Below, piece by piece: positions 33,649 through 42,272 of a stretch of DNA of 64,000 nt. The stretch is from JAHBXL01 sp964409775 (GTDB lineage Bacteria > Planctomycetota > Phycisphaerae > Phycisphaerales > UBA1924). A program made the translations under genes and the position numbers. How positions within the stretch are numbered: position 1 is the first letter of the stretch; every line of letters starts with the position of its first letter. The notes below the pieces were generated by a model, which was given only the letters and a program-made list of their open reading frames with translations, made no database searches and was not told the origin of the DNA. The stretch is from contig CAYPEI010000004.1 of NCBI GenBank assembly GCA_964409775.1, positions 155,761 to 219,760 of the forward strand. Direction: 5' to 3'.

Positions 33649-33754
33649 CGCGAACAAAAATCTCCCTCCCATCTCAACCGGTTGCGCCGCGGGGACTTGC
33701 TTCCCCTCCCGCGCCCGGTTCATGCGAGGGTCCGAATAATCGCTCGAAACTTGC

Positions 33755-33783
33755 TTGACAACTCGGCCTTGATCATGCAAACT
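33755..33783 (+). promoter_or_regulatory. Promoter of module copy 2 (A2-B2)
   Basis: TTGACA is separated by 17 bases from CAAACT, about 140 bases before A2. It lies in the 354-base gap between B1 and A2, where no gene is seen. Confidence 0.6.
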
Positions 33784-33923
33784 TCGCTCTGAGAAGAGAT
33801 GCCGCGGCGGCCCCGTCGGCGGCCTGGAGTGAGAGAGAATCCTCCACGTTTGACCCCGCGCACGGATTCGGGATTTCCCGACGTGTTCATGGTCATGTGT
33901 GGACCCCGAGGAGGATGAGTGAC

Positions 33924-34709
33924 ATGGTGCGTCGCGCCCGTTCGTCGATGGCTGTTGGGGCGTCTCTTGCTGGTTTGCTCTCTGCGTGCGGCGTCGCCTC
34001 GGCGAGCGTCTCGCCCATCTGCTTCAGCGTCCGCGCGACGGCGATCGTCGGCGGCCAGACGCAGACCGCGACCTTCGAAGTCGACAGCGGCCAGATGTAC
34101 TACGACGAGGCCAGCCAGACCTACGGCTGGGACCTCCAGTCCCCGTTTGAACTCCGCTCCGCTCAGGGCACCGTGCTCGGCACGCTGGTCGGCGGCAACG
34201 TCCGCGCGATCGAAGACCCGGTCGTCGCGCTGAACTTCAGCGTGCAGGCCGGCACCGTCCAGACCACCTTCAACGTCGTGTCGACGCTCGTCGGCTTCGC
34301 TCCGCTCAACAACGTCACCGCGCTGGCGACCGGCACGCTCGTCGCCGATGACCGCAACGGCAACGGTGTCACCGTGTCCCCGCTGGGCCAGTTCCCGGGC
34401 AATGCGATCTACGTCGCCCGGTACAACAACAGCGGCCTGCCCTTCCAGGATCTCGACGGCCAGACATTCGCCGGCCTGTTCACCGCCGGCCCCTACAGCA
34501 ACCCCGTCGGCTTCAACGTCTCCGACGGCACCGGGCCCTTCCAGCCCATCGCCGGCTTGGTCAGCAACATCCAGAGCGGGTTTGGTTTCTCGCTGACCGC
34601 CGGCGACATCGCCTCCGGCACCAGCACCTTCTTCGTCACTCCCGCCCCCGGCGCGCTGGCGCTCCTCGGGCTTGGTGGCATCGCCGCGGCTCGCCGCCGC
34701 TCGCGATGA
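33924..34709 (+). CDS. PAPG-tail secreted protein A2
   Basis: 261 residues, paralogue of A1. Signal peptide followed by VSPICFSVRATAIVGGQTQT, then the same ectodomain as A1 and the tail TPAPGALALLGLGGIAAARRRSR. Over the first 235 bases of the mature region only about 11 bases differ from A1, while the rest is clearly more diverged, which suggests gene conversion. The ATG at 33924 is chosen because AGGAGG lies nine bases upstream; an ATG at 33915 is too close to it. Confidence 0.8.
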   Translation: MVRRARSSMAVGASLAGLLSACGVASASVSPICFSVRATAIVGGQTQTATFEVDSGQMYYDEASQTYGWDLQSPFELRSAQGTVLGTLVGGNVRAIEDPVVALNFSVQAGTVQTTFNVVSTLVGFAPLNNVTALATGTLVADDRNGNGVTVSPLGQFPGNAIYVARYNNSGLPFQDLDGQTFAGLFTAGPYSNPVGFNVSDGTGPFQPIAGLVSNIQSGFGFSLTAGDIASGTSTFFVTPAPGALALLGLGGIAAARRRSR

Positions 34710-34729
34710 TTCGTTCGTTCGTTCGTTCG
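34710..34729. repeat. Short tandem repeat (TTCG)5
   Basis: Five copies of TTCG start directly after the A2 stop, in the gap between A2 and B2. It is noncoding and short; it could vary in length and change the spacing or structure of the A2-B2 message. Confidence 0.7.
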
Positions 34730-34786
34730 TCCTGCGACCTGGTCAGTCGCGCTGAGTAAGTAGCACGTCCTTCCAGGAACAGAGAC

Positions 34787-35581
34787 ATGGAAATCGTCCG
34801 CAACACCGGCCGCGGCGCGGCCTCGTTCCTCCTGATCGCCCTGGCCACCGGAACGGCCTCCGCGAGCGTCACCGATCCCGCGCTGATCATCCACGCCCAG
34901 TCCGGCGCAAACGTCGACACCTTCGTCGTGTCCAACGCCCTCCTTGGACCGGGTGCGGAAGTCGGCTCGCTCCAGTACACCCTGCCCAGCCCGCTGTTCC
35001 TGCCCAACACCGGCACATGGGTCCGGAATCTCAATCTGAGTTTCGTGCCCGAGAACGCCGTGCCCGCTCAGGACAACCTGATCTCCCTCGGTTTCACGCT
35101 CTGGTCCGGTTCCGCCACGACCAACTTCGTGGTCACCACCGGTGAGTTCCTGCTCCCCGGTCCCAACGCCGTCATCGGGCGCTCCAGCGCCAACGTCGGC
35201 ATCAGCGACGGCCACCAGATCGCCTTCCCCAACGGCGTCGCCCAGTACGCCGGCGGCTTCCCGGGCGGCGGCTATTACTCGCAGACCAACGGCTGGTTCG
35301 GCCCCGGCGCCGCCTACGCACCGTTGGGTTCTGCCTTCGGCGTGCTCGGCCCCGCCAACCTGTCCGCGCCCTTCACCAGCGATTCCGGCGGCGGCAACAT
35401 CCCCAACACCCTCCTCGGCGCCCCCGCCGCGAGCATGAGCGCCCAGTGGCGCTTCAGCCTCACCGATGGCGACCAGGTCGGCGTGACCAGCACCTTCGCG
35501 ACCTCCAGCATCATCCCCGCACCCGGCGCAATCGCGCTCCTCGCCTTCGGCGGGCTCGCGGCCGCTCGGCGCCGTCGCTGA
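34787..35581 (+). CDS. PAPG-tail secreted protein B2
   Basis: 264 residues, paralogue of B1. A signal peptide (ASFLLIALATGTASAS) precedes DPALIIHAQSGANVDTFVVS and SLQYTLPSPLFLPNTGTWVR. The tail is IPAPGAIALLAFGGLAAARRRR. It differs from B1 most in the Gly-rich middle (AGGFPGGGYYSQTNG). It completes the second copy of the A-B module and is followed by a strong terminator. Confidence 0.8.
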   Translation: MEIVRNTGRGAASFLLIALATGTASASVTDPALIIHAQSGANVDTFVVSNALLGPGAEVGSLQYTLPSPLFLPNTGTWVRNLNLSFVPENAVPAQDNLISLGFTLWSGSATTNFVVTTGEFLLPGPNAVIGRSSANVGISDGHQIAFPNGVAQYAGGFPGGGYYSQTNGWFGPGAAYAPLGSAFGVLGPANLSAPFTSDSGGGNIPNTLLGAPAASMSAQWRFSLTDGDQVGVTSTFATSSIIPAPGAIALLAFGGLAAARRRR

Positions 35582-35606
35582 TCCTCAACATCTATCCAGT
35601 CCGATC

Positions 35607-35640
35607 ACGGCCGTCCCGCACCCGGGGCGGCCGTTTCATT
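35607..35640 (+). terminator. Terminator of module copy 2
   Basis: A 12-base-pair stem with one G-U pair (35607-35618 with 35623-35634, loop CACC), followed by TTCATTT. It lies between B2 and the convergent ABC gene and may serve both directions. Confidence 0.8.
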
Positions 35641-35684
35641 TCCCGCGTCATCCGCTTCCGCATGCTCGCTGAATGCACGGCCGA

Positions 35685-37364
35685 TCACGTATGGGCGCCG
35701 GCAAGCGCCGCCTCGTCCGCCGTCGCCAGCCGCAGGATCTCCGCCTGGGTCATGCGCTCGCCCTTCACCTCGCCGCTGACCCGGCCGCCGCACAGCACCA
35801 GCACCCGGTCCGAGAGCATCAGCAGTTCCGGCATCTCGCTGGAGACCAGCAGCACCGCAACGCCCGCGTCCGCAGCCGCGGCGATCAGCCGGTACACCTC
35901 GGCCTTGGTCCCTACGTCGATGCCTCGTGTCGGCTCGTCCAGCAGCAGCACCCTGGACTCCGCCCCCATCCATCGCGCCAGCAGCAACTTCTGCTGGTTG
36001 CCCCCGGAAAGTTCTCCCGGCAGCGATGCCGGCGACGCCGTCTTCACCTGAAACTCGCGCAGACGGTCGCCGACCAGCGCCCGCTCGGCCCCCAGCCGGC
36101 GCAGGCCCATGTGCGACAGTCGCGGCATCACGGGCACCGCAATGTTCTCTCCCACCCCGAGTTGGAAGAACAGCCCCTGCAACTTCCGATCCTCGGGGAC
36201 ATAGCCCACTCCCGCGCCGATCGAGGCCGCGATCCCGGCGTGCCGGCCTTCGCAGATCGTCTTCCGGTTGGCGACGATCCGGCCGGTGGCGCGCCCGTCA
36301 AGCCCGAAGATCGCGTCCAGCAGTTCCGACCTGCCCGCGCCGACCAGGCCCCCGACGCCCACGATCTCCCCCGGTCGCACCGCGATCGAAACACCCTCCA
36401 ACCTGCCCGGGGACGTGAGCCCGTGAACACTCAGGCCGCGGGCCGGGGCGACCGCCGCCGCGTCGTCACCTTCCACGACCGCCGTCGCCCGGGCCGATCG
36501 CGGCGTGCCGCTCACCTTGCGGCCGATCATCTGCTCAACCAGCGTCGGCTCATCGATGCTCGCGACCTCCGATGTCGCCACAAACTGCCCGTCCCGCAGC
36601 ACCGTCACCCGGTCGCACACGGCGAAGATCTCGCCCATCCGGTGCGAGACATAGATCAGCGTCAGCCCCTCCTGCGCGAGTTGACGGACGATCTTCAGGA
36701 GCCTGTCCACCTCCGCAATCGCGAGCGAACTCGTCGGCTCGTCGAGCACGATCACCCGCGCGCCGTGGCCGTTGCCCGCCCCTCCGGCCCTCGAATCAAG
36801 ACTCTGCGCGATCTGCACGATCTGCCGGTGCCCGGGCGAGAGGCTCCCCAATGGCGCGCGCACGTCGATCAGCGGCTCCAGCCTGGCGAGCAATCCCCTG
36901 GCGCGCCGTTCAGCCTCGGCGAAGTCGACCAGCCCCAGCCGGCTCCGCGGAAGGTCGTGCAGGCACAGGTTCTCGGCCACCGTCAGGTTCGGGCACTGCG
37001 CCAGTTCCTGGTGCACAATGCGGATGCCCGCGTCGAACGCATCGTCGATCGAGCCGGGCTTGAGCACCCGGCCCTCGCCCCGCGAGAGATCGCCCCCCGG
37101 CGCGGCGATCCGCACCACGCCCGAGTCCTGCCTGTGCAGGCCCGAGATCACCTTGCCCAGCGTGCTCTTGCCCGCCCCGTTCTCCCCCATCAGCGCGTGC
37201 ACTTCCCCCGCGCGAAACGACACGCCCACATCGCTCAGCGCCTGCGTGATCCCGAAGCGCTTGGAAATCCCCTCCGCCCGCAGGATCACGGCCCGGCCCG
37301 CCGCCGCGTCCGACTCGCGCCCCGTGGGGGGGGGAGGGGGGGGTTGCTCGCTTGTTTCAGCCAC
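35685..37364 (-). CDS. Sugar-type ABC transporter ATPase (two ATP-binding domains)
   Basis: About 559 residues with the RbsA/MglA layout. Domain 1: Walker A MGENGAGKST, signature-like LSPGHRQ, Walker B VIVLDEPTSSL. Domain 2: degenerate Walker A GLVGAGRSELL, signature LSGGNQQK, Walker B VLLLDEPTRGID. It should energise uptake of a sugar bound by the upstream binding protein. No permease gene lies beside it. The start is unclear: a GTG at 37400 falls in the upstream terminator, so GTG at 37364 is preferred. Near the N-terminus poly-C runs of eight and nine bases code for proline. Confidence 0.9.
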   Translation of the reverse strand: MAETSEQPPPPPPTGRESDAAAGRAVILRAEGISKRFGITQALSDVGVSFRAGEVHALMGENGAGKSTLGKVISGLHRQDSGVVRIAAPGGDLSRGEGRVLKPGSIDDAFDAGIRIVHQELAQCPNLTVAENLCLHDLPRSRLGLVDFAEAERRARGLLARLEPLIDVRAPLGSLSPGHRQIVQIAQSLDSRAGGAGNGHGARVIVLDEPTSSLAIAEVDRLLKIVRQLAQEGLTLIYVSHRMGEIFAVCDRVTVLRDGQFVATSEVASIDEPTLVEQMIGRKVSGTPRSARATAVVEGDDAAAVAPARGLSVHGLTSPGRLEGVSIAVRPGEIVGVGGLVGAGRSELLDAIFGLDGRATGRIVANRKTICEGRHAGIAASIGAGVGYVPEDRKLQGLFFQLGVGENIAVPVMPRLSHMGLRRLGAERALVGDRLREFQVKTASPASLPGELSGGNQQKLLLARWMGAESRVLLLDEPTRGIDVGTKAEVYRLIAAAADAGVAVLLVSSEMPELLMLSDRVLVLCGGRVSGEVKGERMTQAEILRLATADEAALAGAHT

Positions 37365-37379
37365 GCTCAGCACCTGTCG

Positions 37380-37410
37380 AAAAAGCAGGGCGGGATCCAC
37401 TCCCGCCCTG
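37380..37410 (-). terminator. Terminator after the sugar-binding protein gene
   Basis: On the minus strand a perfect ten-base-pair stem (37410-37401 with 37395-37386) has the loop GTGGA and is followed by five T. It lies between the binding protein and ATPase genes and may set a higher level of the former. Confidence 0.85.
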
Positions 37411-37444
37411 CGCGTTGGCCCTCAGTTCGATCCGATCGAGCCGG

Positions 37445-38437
37445 TCACTTCTTGCCCAGCCACTTCTCCCAGATGCCCTCGTACTGCCCGACATTCTCCT
37501 TGGTCACCACGCTCAACTCAAAGGTGTTCACCACCTTCGCCGGCTTCTTCCCGTCGTGCACCTTCTCGAACAGCATCTTCACCGTCTCCGCGCCCCAGCC
37601 ATAGCAGTCCTGGCCGATCAGCGCCTGCACCTGCCCGCTCTTCACATACACCAGTTGCTCGGGCAGGTGATCCACCGCCACCACCTTCGCGTGCTGATAC
37701 ACGCCGTCCAGCGCGTTCTTGGTGAACAGCGGCCACCCGCCCACCATCGCCCATCCCGAGATGTCCGGGTTCGAACTCTGCACGCTCTGCACCTTCTGGG
37801 CCGCCTCCGCCGCGGTCTCCGCGTGGTAATACGTGTCCTTGATCGTGATGCCGGGATACTTCTTGGCCTGCTCCTTGATCCCTCGCACCCGCGCCTGCAG
37901 GTTCGGCGCGTTCTGGTTCCCCGCCAGAATCGCCACCACGCCCTTCTCTCCCATCGCCTTCGCCAGTTCCGCCATCACCTTCTTGCCCGCCGCCTCGTCG
38001 TCGATCCCGTAATACGCAAACCGCTTGCTCTCCGGCGAATCGGAGTCAAACGTCGCCACCTCCACGCCCTTGTCCGCCGCGGCGTCGATCGCGCTCTTCA
38101 GCAACTTGCCGTCCGAGCACGAAATGCTGATCCCGTCGACGCCCTGCGACACCAGTTGCTCGAGGAACTGCGCCTGCTGCTGCGCATCCTCGTTGTTCGG
38201 CGTCCGCCAGTTGATCTTCACATCCACGCCGTACTTCTTCGACAGTTCCTTCGCCATGTCCTCCGCGCCAGTCCGCGCCGCCTGGAACACCGGGTTCGAC
38301 TGGCTCTTGGCGATCACCCCGAAGACATACGACTTCTTCGCGGGCGCCGCGGCCGGTCCCCACGCCGCGAGCATCAGCCCAAGTCCGATCACAGCCGCGC
38401 CGGCGGCCGCCTTGCAGAAACTCCGCTTCGTCAACAT
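37445..38437 (-). CDS. Sugar ABC transporter substrate-binding protein
   Basis: 330 residues with a signal peptide (KAAAGAAVIGLGLMLAA). The mature part is of the periplasmic-binding-protein-4 (ribose/galactose) type: KSYVFGVIAKSQSNPVFQAA, a QLVSQGVDGISISCSDGK stretch, VATFDSDSPESKRFAYYGID and GQDCYGWGAETVKML. It probably binds a monosaccharide outside the membrane. It is upstream of the ATPase gene with a terminator between them. The ligand cannot be told from sequence. Confidence 0.9.
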   Translation of the reverse strand: MLTKRSFCKAAAGAAVIGLGLMLAAWGPAAAPAKKSYVFGVIAKSQSNPVFQAARTGAEDMAKELSKKYGVDVKINWRTPNNEDAQQQAQFLEQLVSQGVDGISISCSDGKLLKSAIDAAADKGVEVATFDSDSPESKRFAYYGIDDEAAGKKVMAELAKAMGEKGVVAILAGNQNAPNLQARVRGIKEQAKKYPGITIKDTYYHAETAAEAAQKVQSVQSSNPDISGWAMVGGWPLFTKNALDGVYQHAKVVAVDHLPEQLVYVKSGQVQALIGQDCYGWGAETVKMLFEKVHDGKKPAKVVNTFELSVVTKENVGQYEGIWEKWLGKK

Positions 38438-38533
38438 GGTGCTTCTCCCGATGGTGCCCGCAAGCCCGCACAGGGCGGGGCAATTGGTGCGTGTCCAGTG
38501 CCGCTCAGTGTACCGGAACGCTGCCCGCGCAGA

Positions 38534-39955
38534 CTACGCTCCCGTGCGCAATCCGTACAGCCCCCGCTTCCGGATCAGGTCCGGAACACCCGCCGGCAGC
38601 ATCTCCCACGCCGCGGCATTCCCGCTCGCCAGCCCCAGGCGAATCTCCGTCGCGCTCGCGTCGATCCGGCCAACCGGAACGATCCTCCGCAGCCACGCCG
38701 CGAGTTCCGCCTCCGTCCAGAAGCCCGCCCGCCGCATGCCCTCGACGATCGAATCCGCCGCCGCGCCCGCTTCCCCGCGCGCCATCACCAGCGGCTCCGC
38801 CACCTCGATGATCCGTCGCGGCTCGCGCCACCGGTGAAACTCCGCGGCCTGGTCCGCGCCGATCAGCAGCCGCAGCGCGGTCGCCGTTCCGCCGCTCGAA
38901 TCCAGCCGCGCCCGCGCGCGAAGCACCGTGTCAATCGTGTAACTCGGCCCGCTGCCCGCGCCCGAACGCGCGAGTTCATCCTCCCACACCGCCGCCCGTT
39001 CCACGCCGCGCAGCGCGATCGCGAGCATGTCCAGCCGGTCCCGGCCCGAGGCCGCAGGACCCTGGGCCTTGTGCGGCGACCGCGCCGCGGGCACGTACAC
39101 CAGCCACGCGCCGCCGCGGCAGCCCTGCTCCGCCTCGACTTCCTCGCGCACCCGCTGCGGCAACTCAACATGACCCCGGTGCGGCGGGTCAAACGTGCCT
39201 CCCACCAGGATCACAAGCGCCGCGCCCGCCGCGACCGGTAGCGGCAGTGGGGGAGGGGCGGAAGACGAACTTGCACTCGCCTGCGATTCGCCCTGCGCAC
39301 TGGTCTGCGCCGCGCCCCACTCCCGCGCGATCTCGCACACCCGCTCGCCTACCCGCGGCAGCACCCTGTTCGCCCGTCGCACCACGCCGATGATGTGCGG
39401 CACAAGCCGCGGCATCCGAAGCAGGTCCAGCGCCGCCCGGCCCGCCCGCGTTCCCCCGTCCGGCCGAACCCAGCCCAGCACCTCCGCTGGCAGCGTCTCG
39501 TCGGGCGTGTCGCTCACGCCCCGCACCACCGTCCACGCCAGCCCGCGCTGCTCACACGCCGCCGCGAACGCGTGCGTCTCCATGTCCACGATCGACGCGC
39601 CGCTCCGTTCCGCCAGCGTGCGCTTCTCCCCCGGCGTCGCCACGATCCGATCGACCGCGATAAGCGTGACGCCCGCCGCATCCGCCATCCGCGGCGTCCA
39701 GCAACCCCCGTGCTCGTCAATGATCCGCGCAATCGCCGGCACATCGGCGCACGGCGCAAGCCCGCCGCACGCGCCCGCCAGGATCATCAGCGACCCGCGC
39801 GGCGCATTCCCCGCCGCGCCGTCAAGCGCCCGAAGCACCGCATCCTTGCCGATGCCCGTCTGAACCACGCGGACATCCGTCAGCCCCGCCGCACGCACAG
39901 CGCGCGCGACCGCTTTCCGTTCCATCTCCATCGGGCAGAACACGATCGCCGCCAT
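38534..39955 (-). CDS. Fusion: nucleosidase-type domain + nicotinate-nucleotide adenylyltransferase
   Basis: 473 residues in one frame. Residues 1 to about 210 belong to the PNP/MTA-nucleosidase/futalosine-hydrolase fold: VFCPMEMERKAVARAV, QTGIGKDAVLRAL, LAGACGGLAP and the purine-site motif VDMETHAFAAACEQRGLAW. After a Ser/Ala/Pro linker, NadD starts at about 245: GGTFDPPHRGHVEL (nucleotidyl-transfer HxGH motif at about 249-259), VPAARSPHK, SYTIDTVL, LLIGADQAAEFHRW and the C-terminal SATEIRLGL. The NadD half should make nicotinate adenine dinucleotide from NaMN and ATP. The nucleosidase substrate is unknown. I am not aware of this fusion as a common one. Confidence 0.88.
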   Translation of the reverse strand: MAAIVFCPMEMERKAVARAVRAAGLTDVRVVQTGIGKDAVLRALDGAAGNAPRGSLMILAGACGGLAPCADVPAIARIIDEHGGCWTPRMADAAGVTLIAVDRIVATPGEKRTLAERSGASIVDMETHAFAAACEQRGLAWTVVRGVSDTPDETLPAEVLGWVRPDGGTRAGRAALDLLRMPRLVPHIIGVVRRANRVLPRVGERVCEIAREWGAAQTSAQGESQASASSSSAPPPLPLPVAAGAALVILVGGTFDPPHRGHVELPQRVREEVEAEQGCRGGAWLVYVPAARSPHKAQGPAASGRDRLDMLAIALRGVERAAVWEDELARSGAGSGPSYTIDTVLRARARLDSSGGTATALRLLIGADQAAEFHRWREPRRIIEVAEPLVMARGEAGAAADSIVEGMRRAGFWTEAELAAWLRRIVPVGRIDASATEIRLGLASGNAAAWEMLPAGVPDLIRKRGLYGLRTGA

Positions 39956-39994
39956 GCCGCAAGCGTACGGCCGCGCCGATTCAATCGCCGCGAG

Positions 39995-40477
39995 TCAATC
40001 CAGCGGATACACCAGCATCAGCGCCCCGGTGTCGCCGTTGCCCGCGGGAGGATCAACCCGCAGTCGCCGCAGATCCAGCGTCGGGAACTCGCGATACACC
40101 TCATCCGCCGCAAGGTGCTCGCGGATCACGCGCCCGTCCGGCGCGCACACCGTGTACCGCGCCCCTTCTTCGCCGTGGTGGATCAGGATCCGATACTCGC
40201 GGCACTCCAGCATCCCCAGCAGCGATGACGTGTCCGCGACCGGCAGCCGCCCCGCCGCGCCGGGTCCCGCCGCGCCGCTCCCGCCCCCATGAACCCGCGG
40301 CAGCGGCCCACGGTCCTCATCCCCCGCCTGCGACCACTCCGGATTGAACAGGCTTCCAACCAGTGCAAACGCGCACACGCCCGCGGCGATCACCAGCGTG
40401 CGGCGGAGCCACCTCGCCGGGGCGGCAGATGTTTCGTGGCCGGTGCGGGGAGCGTCCATTCCCGGTCTATCGGCCAT
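39995..40477 (-). CDS. Single-pass membrane protein, hypothetical
   Basis: 160 residues with one membrane helix (TLVIAAGVCAFALVGSLF), a Gly-rich stretch and a C-terminal domain of about 80 residues (LECREYRILIHHGEEGARYTVCAPDGRVI...). No family recognised. The ATG at 40477 is chosen; GTG at 40489 and ATG at 40459 in the same frame are alternatives, as GGAGG lies 11 bases before the chosen one. Confidence 0.55.
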   Translation of the reverse strand: MADRPGMDAPRTGHETSAAPARWLRRTLVIAAGVCAFALVGSLFNPEWSQAGDEDRGPLPRVHGGGSGAAGPGAAGRLPVADTSSLLGMLECREYRILIHHGEEGARYTVCAPDGRVIREHLAADEVYREFPTLDLRRLRVDPPAGNGDTGALMLVYPLD

Positions 40478-40629
40478 TTCTGCCGACACCTCCGGGCGGT
40501 CTCCTCAGTCCGCGCCGCCTTCCCCGCTCAAATCCGAGAATAATGCCCCGCGGACCCGGCCAGCCACCGACCCGAATGCACACCATCCGCTTCACGCCGC
40601 GGCGGACCGGTCCTACCATGCCGCTCTCC

Positions 40630-40704
40630 GGCCCCGTCGTCTAGCCCGGTCTAGGACATCACCCTTTCACGGTGAGAACATGGGTTCGAATCCCATCGGG
40701 GTCA
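40630..40704 (+). tRNA. tRNA-Glu (TTC)
   Basis: The full cloverleaf can be drawn. The acceptor stem GGCCCCG pairs with CGGGGTC with one G-T pair. The anticodon stem TCACC/GGTGA encloses the loop CTTTCAC with anticodon TTC at 40666-40668. The T arm is ATGGG TTCGAAT CCCAT. The bases CCCTTTCACGG match glutamate tRNAs. CCA is not encoded. Confidence 0.95.
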
Positions 40705-40731
40705 TTGCCAGCATTCGCGCCGATTCGCACT

Positions 40732-40751
40732 CGCTCATATCTGTTTGAGCG
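40732..40751 (+). terminator. Hairpin downstream of tRNA-Glu
   Basis: CGCTCA and TGAGCG pair around an eight-base loop. It has no T tract and may be a weak terminator or processing signal. The rest of the 304-base gap before the next gene shows nothing recognisable. Confidence 0.3.
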
Positions 40752-41008
40752 GGCATGCCCTGCGCAAGACGGACGTCAATCACATGTATGTCGATTCAGG
40801 CGCATGCGGCGCCGTGTGCTGAGACATCACGCTTCGAGTTCAGCCGTCGGGCTCCGAGCGGACAACCTTGCCGAACCGGTGGATCATGGTCACATTGCTC
40901 GCGTCCACCCGCTCGGCAAGTCCCCACCTGTCAAGGTAACATTTCGTCAGCACTTTCACCGCGAGCCCTGAGCCGCCGTGCCCATGTCAACGCTTCTGGA
41001 GGTCCGCC

Positions 41009-42253
41009 ATGATGGACCGGTCCGGGGTCAATGACGCTTCTCTTCAGCCGGTGCCGCGGCACTGGTCCGGTGTTCTCCCTCACGAGCAATGGCTCGTCCG
41101 GACGATGCTCCGGCGGCTGCACGATCCGCCGGTGAGCATCTCGCTCTGGAACGCCGCCGAGTTCTCCACGTCGGCCGCCGCACCGGTCGCACGACTCGTG
41201 CTCGCCGATCGCGGTGCCCTGTACCGCCTGCTCCGGAATCCGGATCTCCAGTTTGGTGATCTCTACAGCGACGGCCGCATCCAGGTCGAGGGCGACCTCG
41301 TCGCGTTCCTCGAGGCCGTCTATCGCAGCCAGTCCGTGGATGGGACGTTCACCGAGTACGTCCGCGGCCGCCTCGGCCGTCACCGGCTCAACACCCTCGC
41401 ACGCTCACGCGACTCCGTCTACCACCACTACGACATCGGCAACACGTTCTACCGGCTCTGGCTCGATGACCAGATGGTCTACACCTGTGCCTACTTCCAT
41501 CGGCCCGGCGATTCGCTGGCCGATGCCCAGGCCGCGAAAATGGAGCACGTCTGCCGCAAACTGCAACTGCGGCCGGGGCAGACCGTCGTGGAGGCGGGCT
41601 GCGGCTGGGGTGCGCTGGCGATGTACATGGCCCGTCACCACGAAGTGAAGGTCAGGGCGTTCAACATCTCCCGCGAACAGATCGCCTTCGCCCGCGAGCG
41701 CGCCGCGGCCGAGGGCCTCGGCTCACGCGTCGAGTTCATCGAGGAGGACTACCGCGCCATCTCCGGGACCTTCGATGCGTTCGTCTCCGTCGGGATGGTC
41801 GAGCACGTCGGCCCGCGCCACTACCGCGAACTCGGCGCGATCATCAACCGATGCCTCGCGCCATCCGGACGCGGGCTGATCCACACCATCGGCCGGCACC
41901 GCCCGCTGCAGGTCAACCCGTGGATCGCCACCCGCATCTTCCCCGGCGGCTACACGCCCTCTCTCGGCGAGATGAGCGAAATCTTCGAGCCCAACTCCCT
42001 CGCCATCGTCGATGTCGAAAACCTGCGCCTGCACTACGCCGCGACGATCCGGCATTGGCTCGACCGCTTCGAGGGTTGCCGCGACCAGGTGCGCGAGATG
42101 TTCGATGCGCGATTTGTCCGCATGTGGCGGCTCTATCTCGCCGGCTCCCTCGCGGCCTTCACCACGGGCTGGATGCAACTCTTCCAGGTGGTCTTCGCAC
42201 GCGTCACCGACAACAGCGTCCCCCTGACTCGCGAACACCTGTACCGCCCCTGA
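41009..42253 (+). CDS. Cyclopropane-fatty-acid synthase family methyltransferase
   Basis: 414 residues of the CFA synthase family: YHHYDIGNTFYRLWLDD, MVYTCAYF, the SAM motif VVEAGCGWGALAMYMAR (about residues 192-208), VEHVGPRHYRELG and the C-terminal FPGGYTPSL. These enzymes add a methylene or methyl group from SAM to double bonds of membrane lipid acyl chains. The next gene, 19 bases downstream, is a flavoprotein of the geranylgeranyl-reductase type, which suggests a two-step lipid modification. A GGAGG ribosome site precedes the ATG. Confidence 0.92.
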   Translation: MMDRSGVNDASLQPVPRHWSGVLPHEQWLVRTMLRRLHDPPVSISLWNAAEFSTSAAAPVARLVLADRGALYRLLRNPDLQFGDLYSDGRIQVEGDLVAFLEAVYRSQSVDGTFTEYVRGRLGRHRLNTLARSRDSVYHHYDIGNTFYRLWLDDQMVYTCAYFHRPGDSLADAQAAKMEHVCRKLQLRPGQTVVEAGCGWGALAMYMARHHEVKVRAFNISREQIAFARERAAAEGLGSRVEFIEEDYRAISGTFDAFVSVGMVEHVGPRHYRELGAIINRCLAPSGRGLIHTIGRHRPLQVNPWIATRIFPGGYTPSLGEMSEIFEPNSLAIVDVENLRLHYAATIRHWLDRFEGCRDQVREMFDARFVRMWRLYLAGSLAAFTTGWMQLFQVVFARVTDNSVPLTREHLYRP

Positions 42254-42272
42254 GTGGCAAGGAGGCCGGGCG

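Noticed and set aside
33642..33660. TTTTTGT/ACAAAAA inverted repeat as an operator
   Set aside because: It overlaps the T tract of the B1 terminator, which explains the T and probably the A stretch; no second copy is found near A1.
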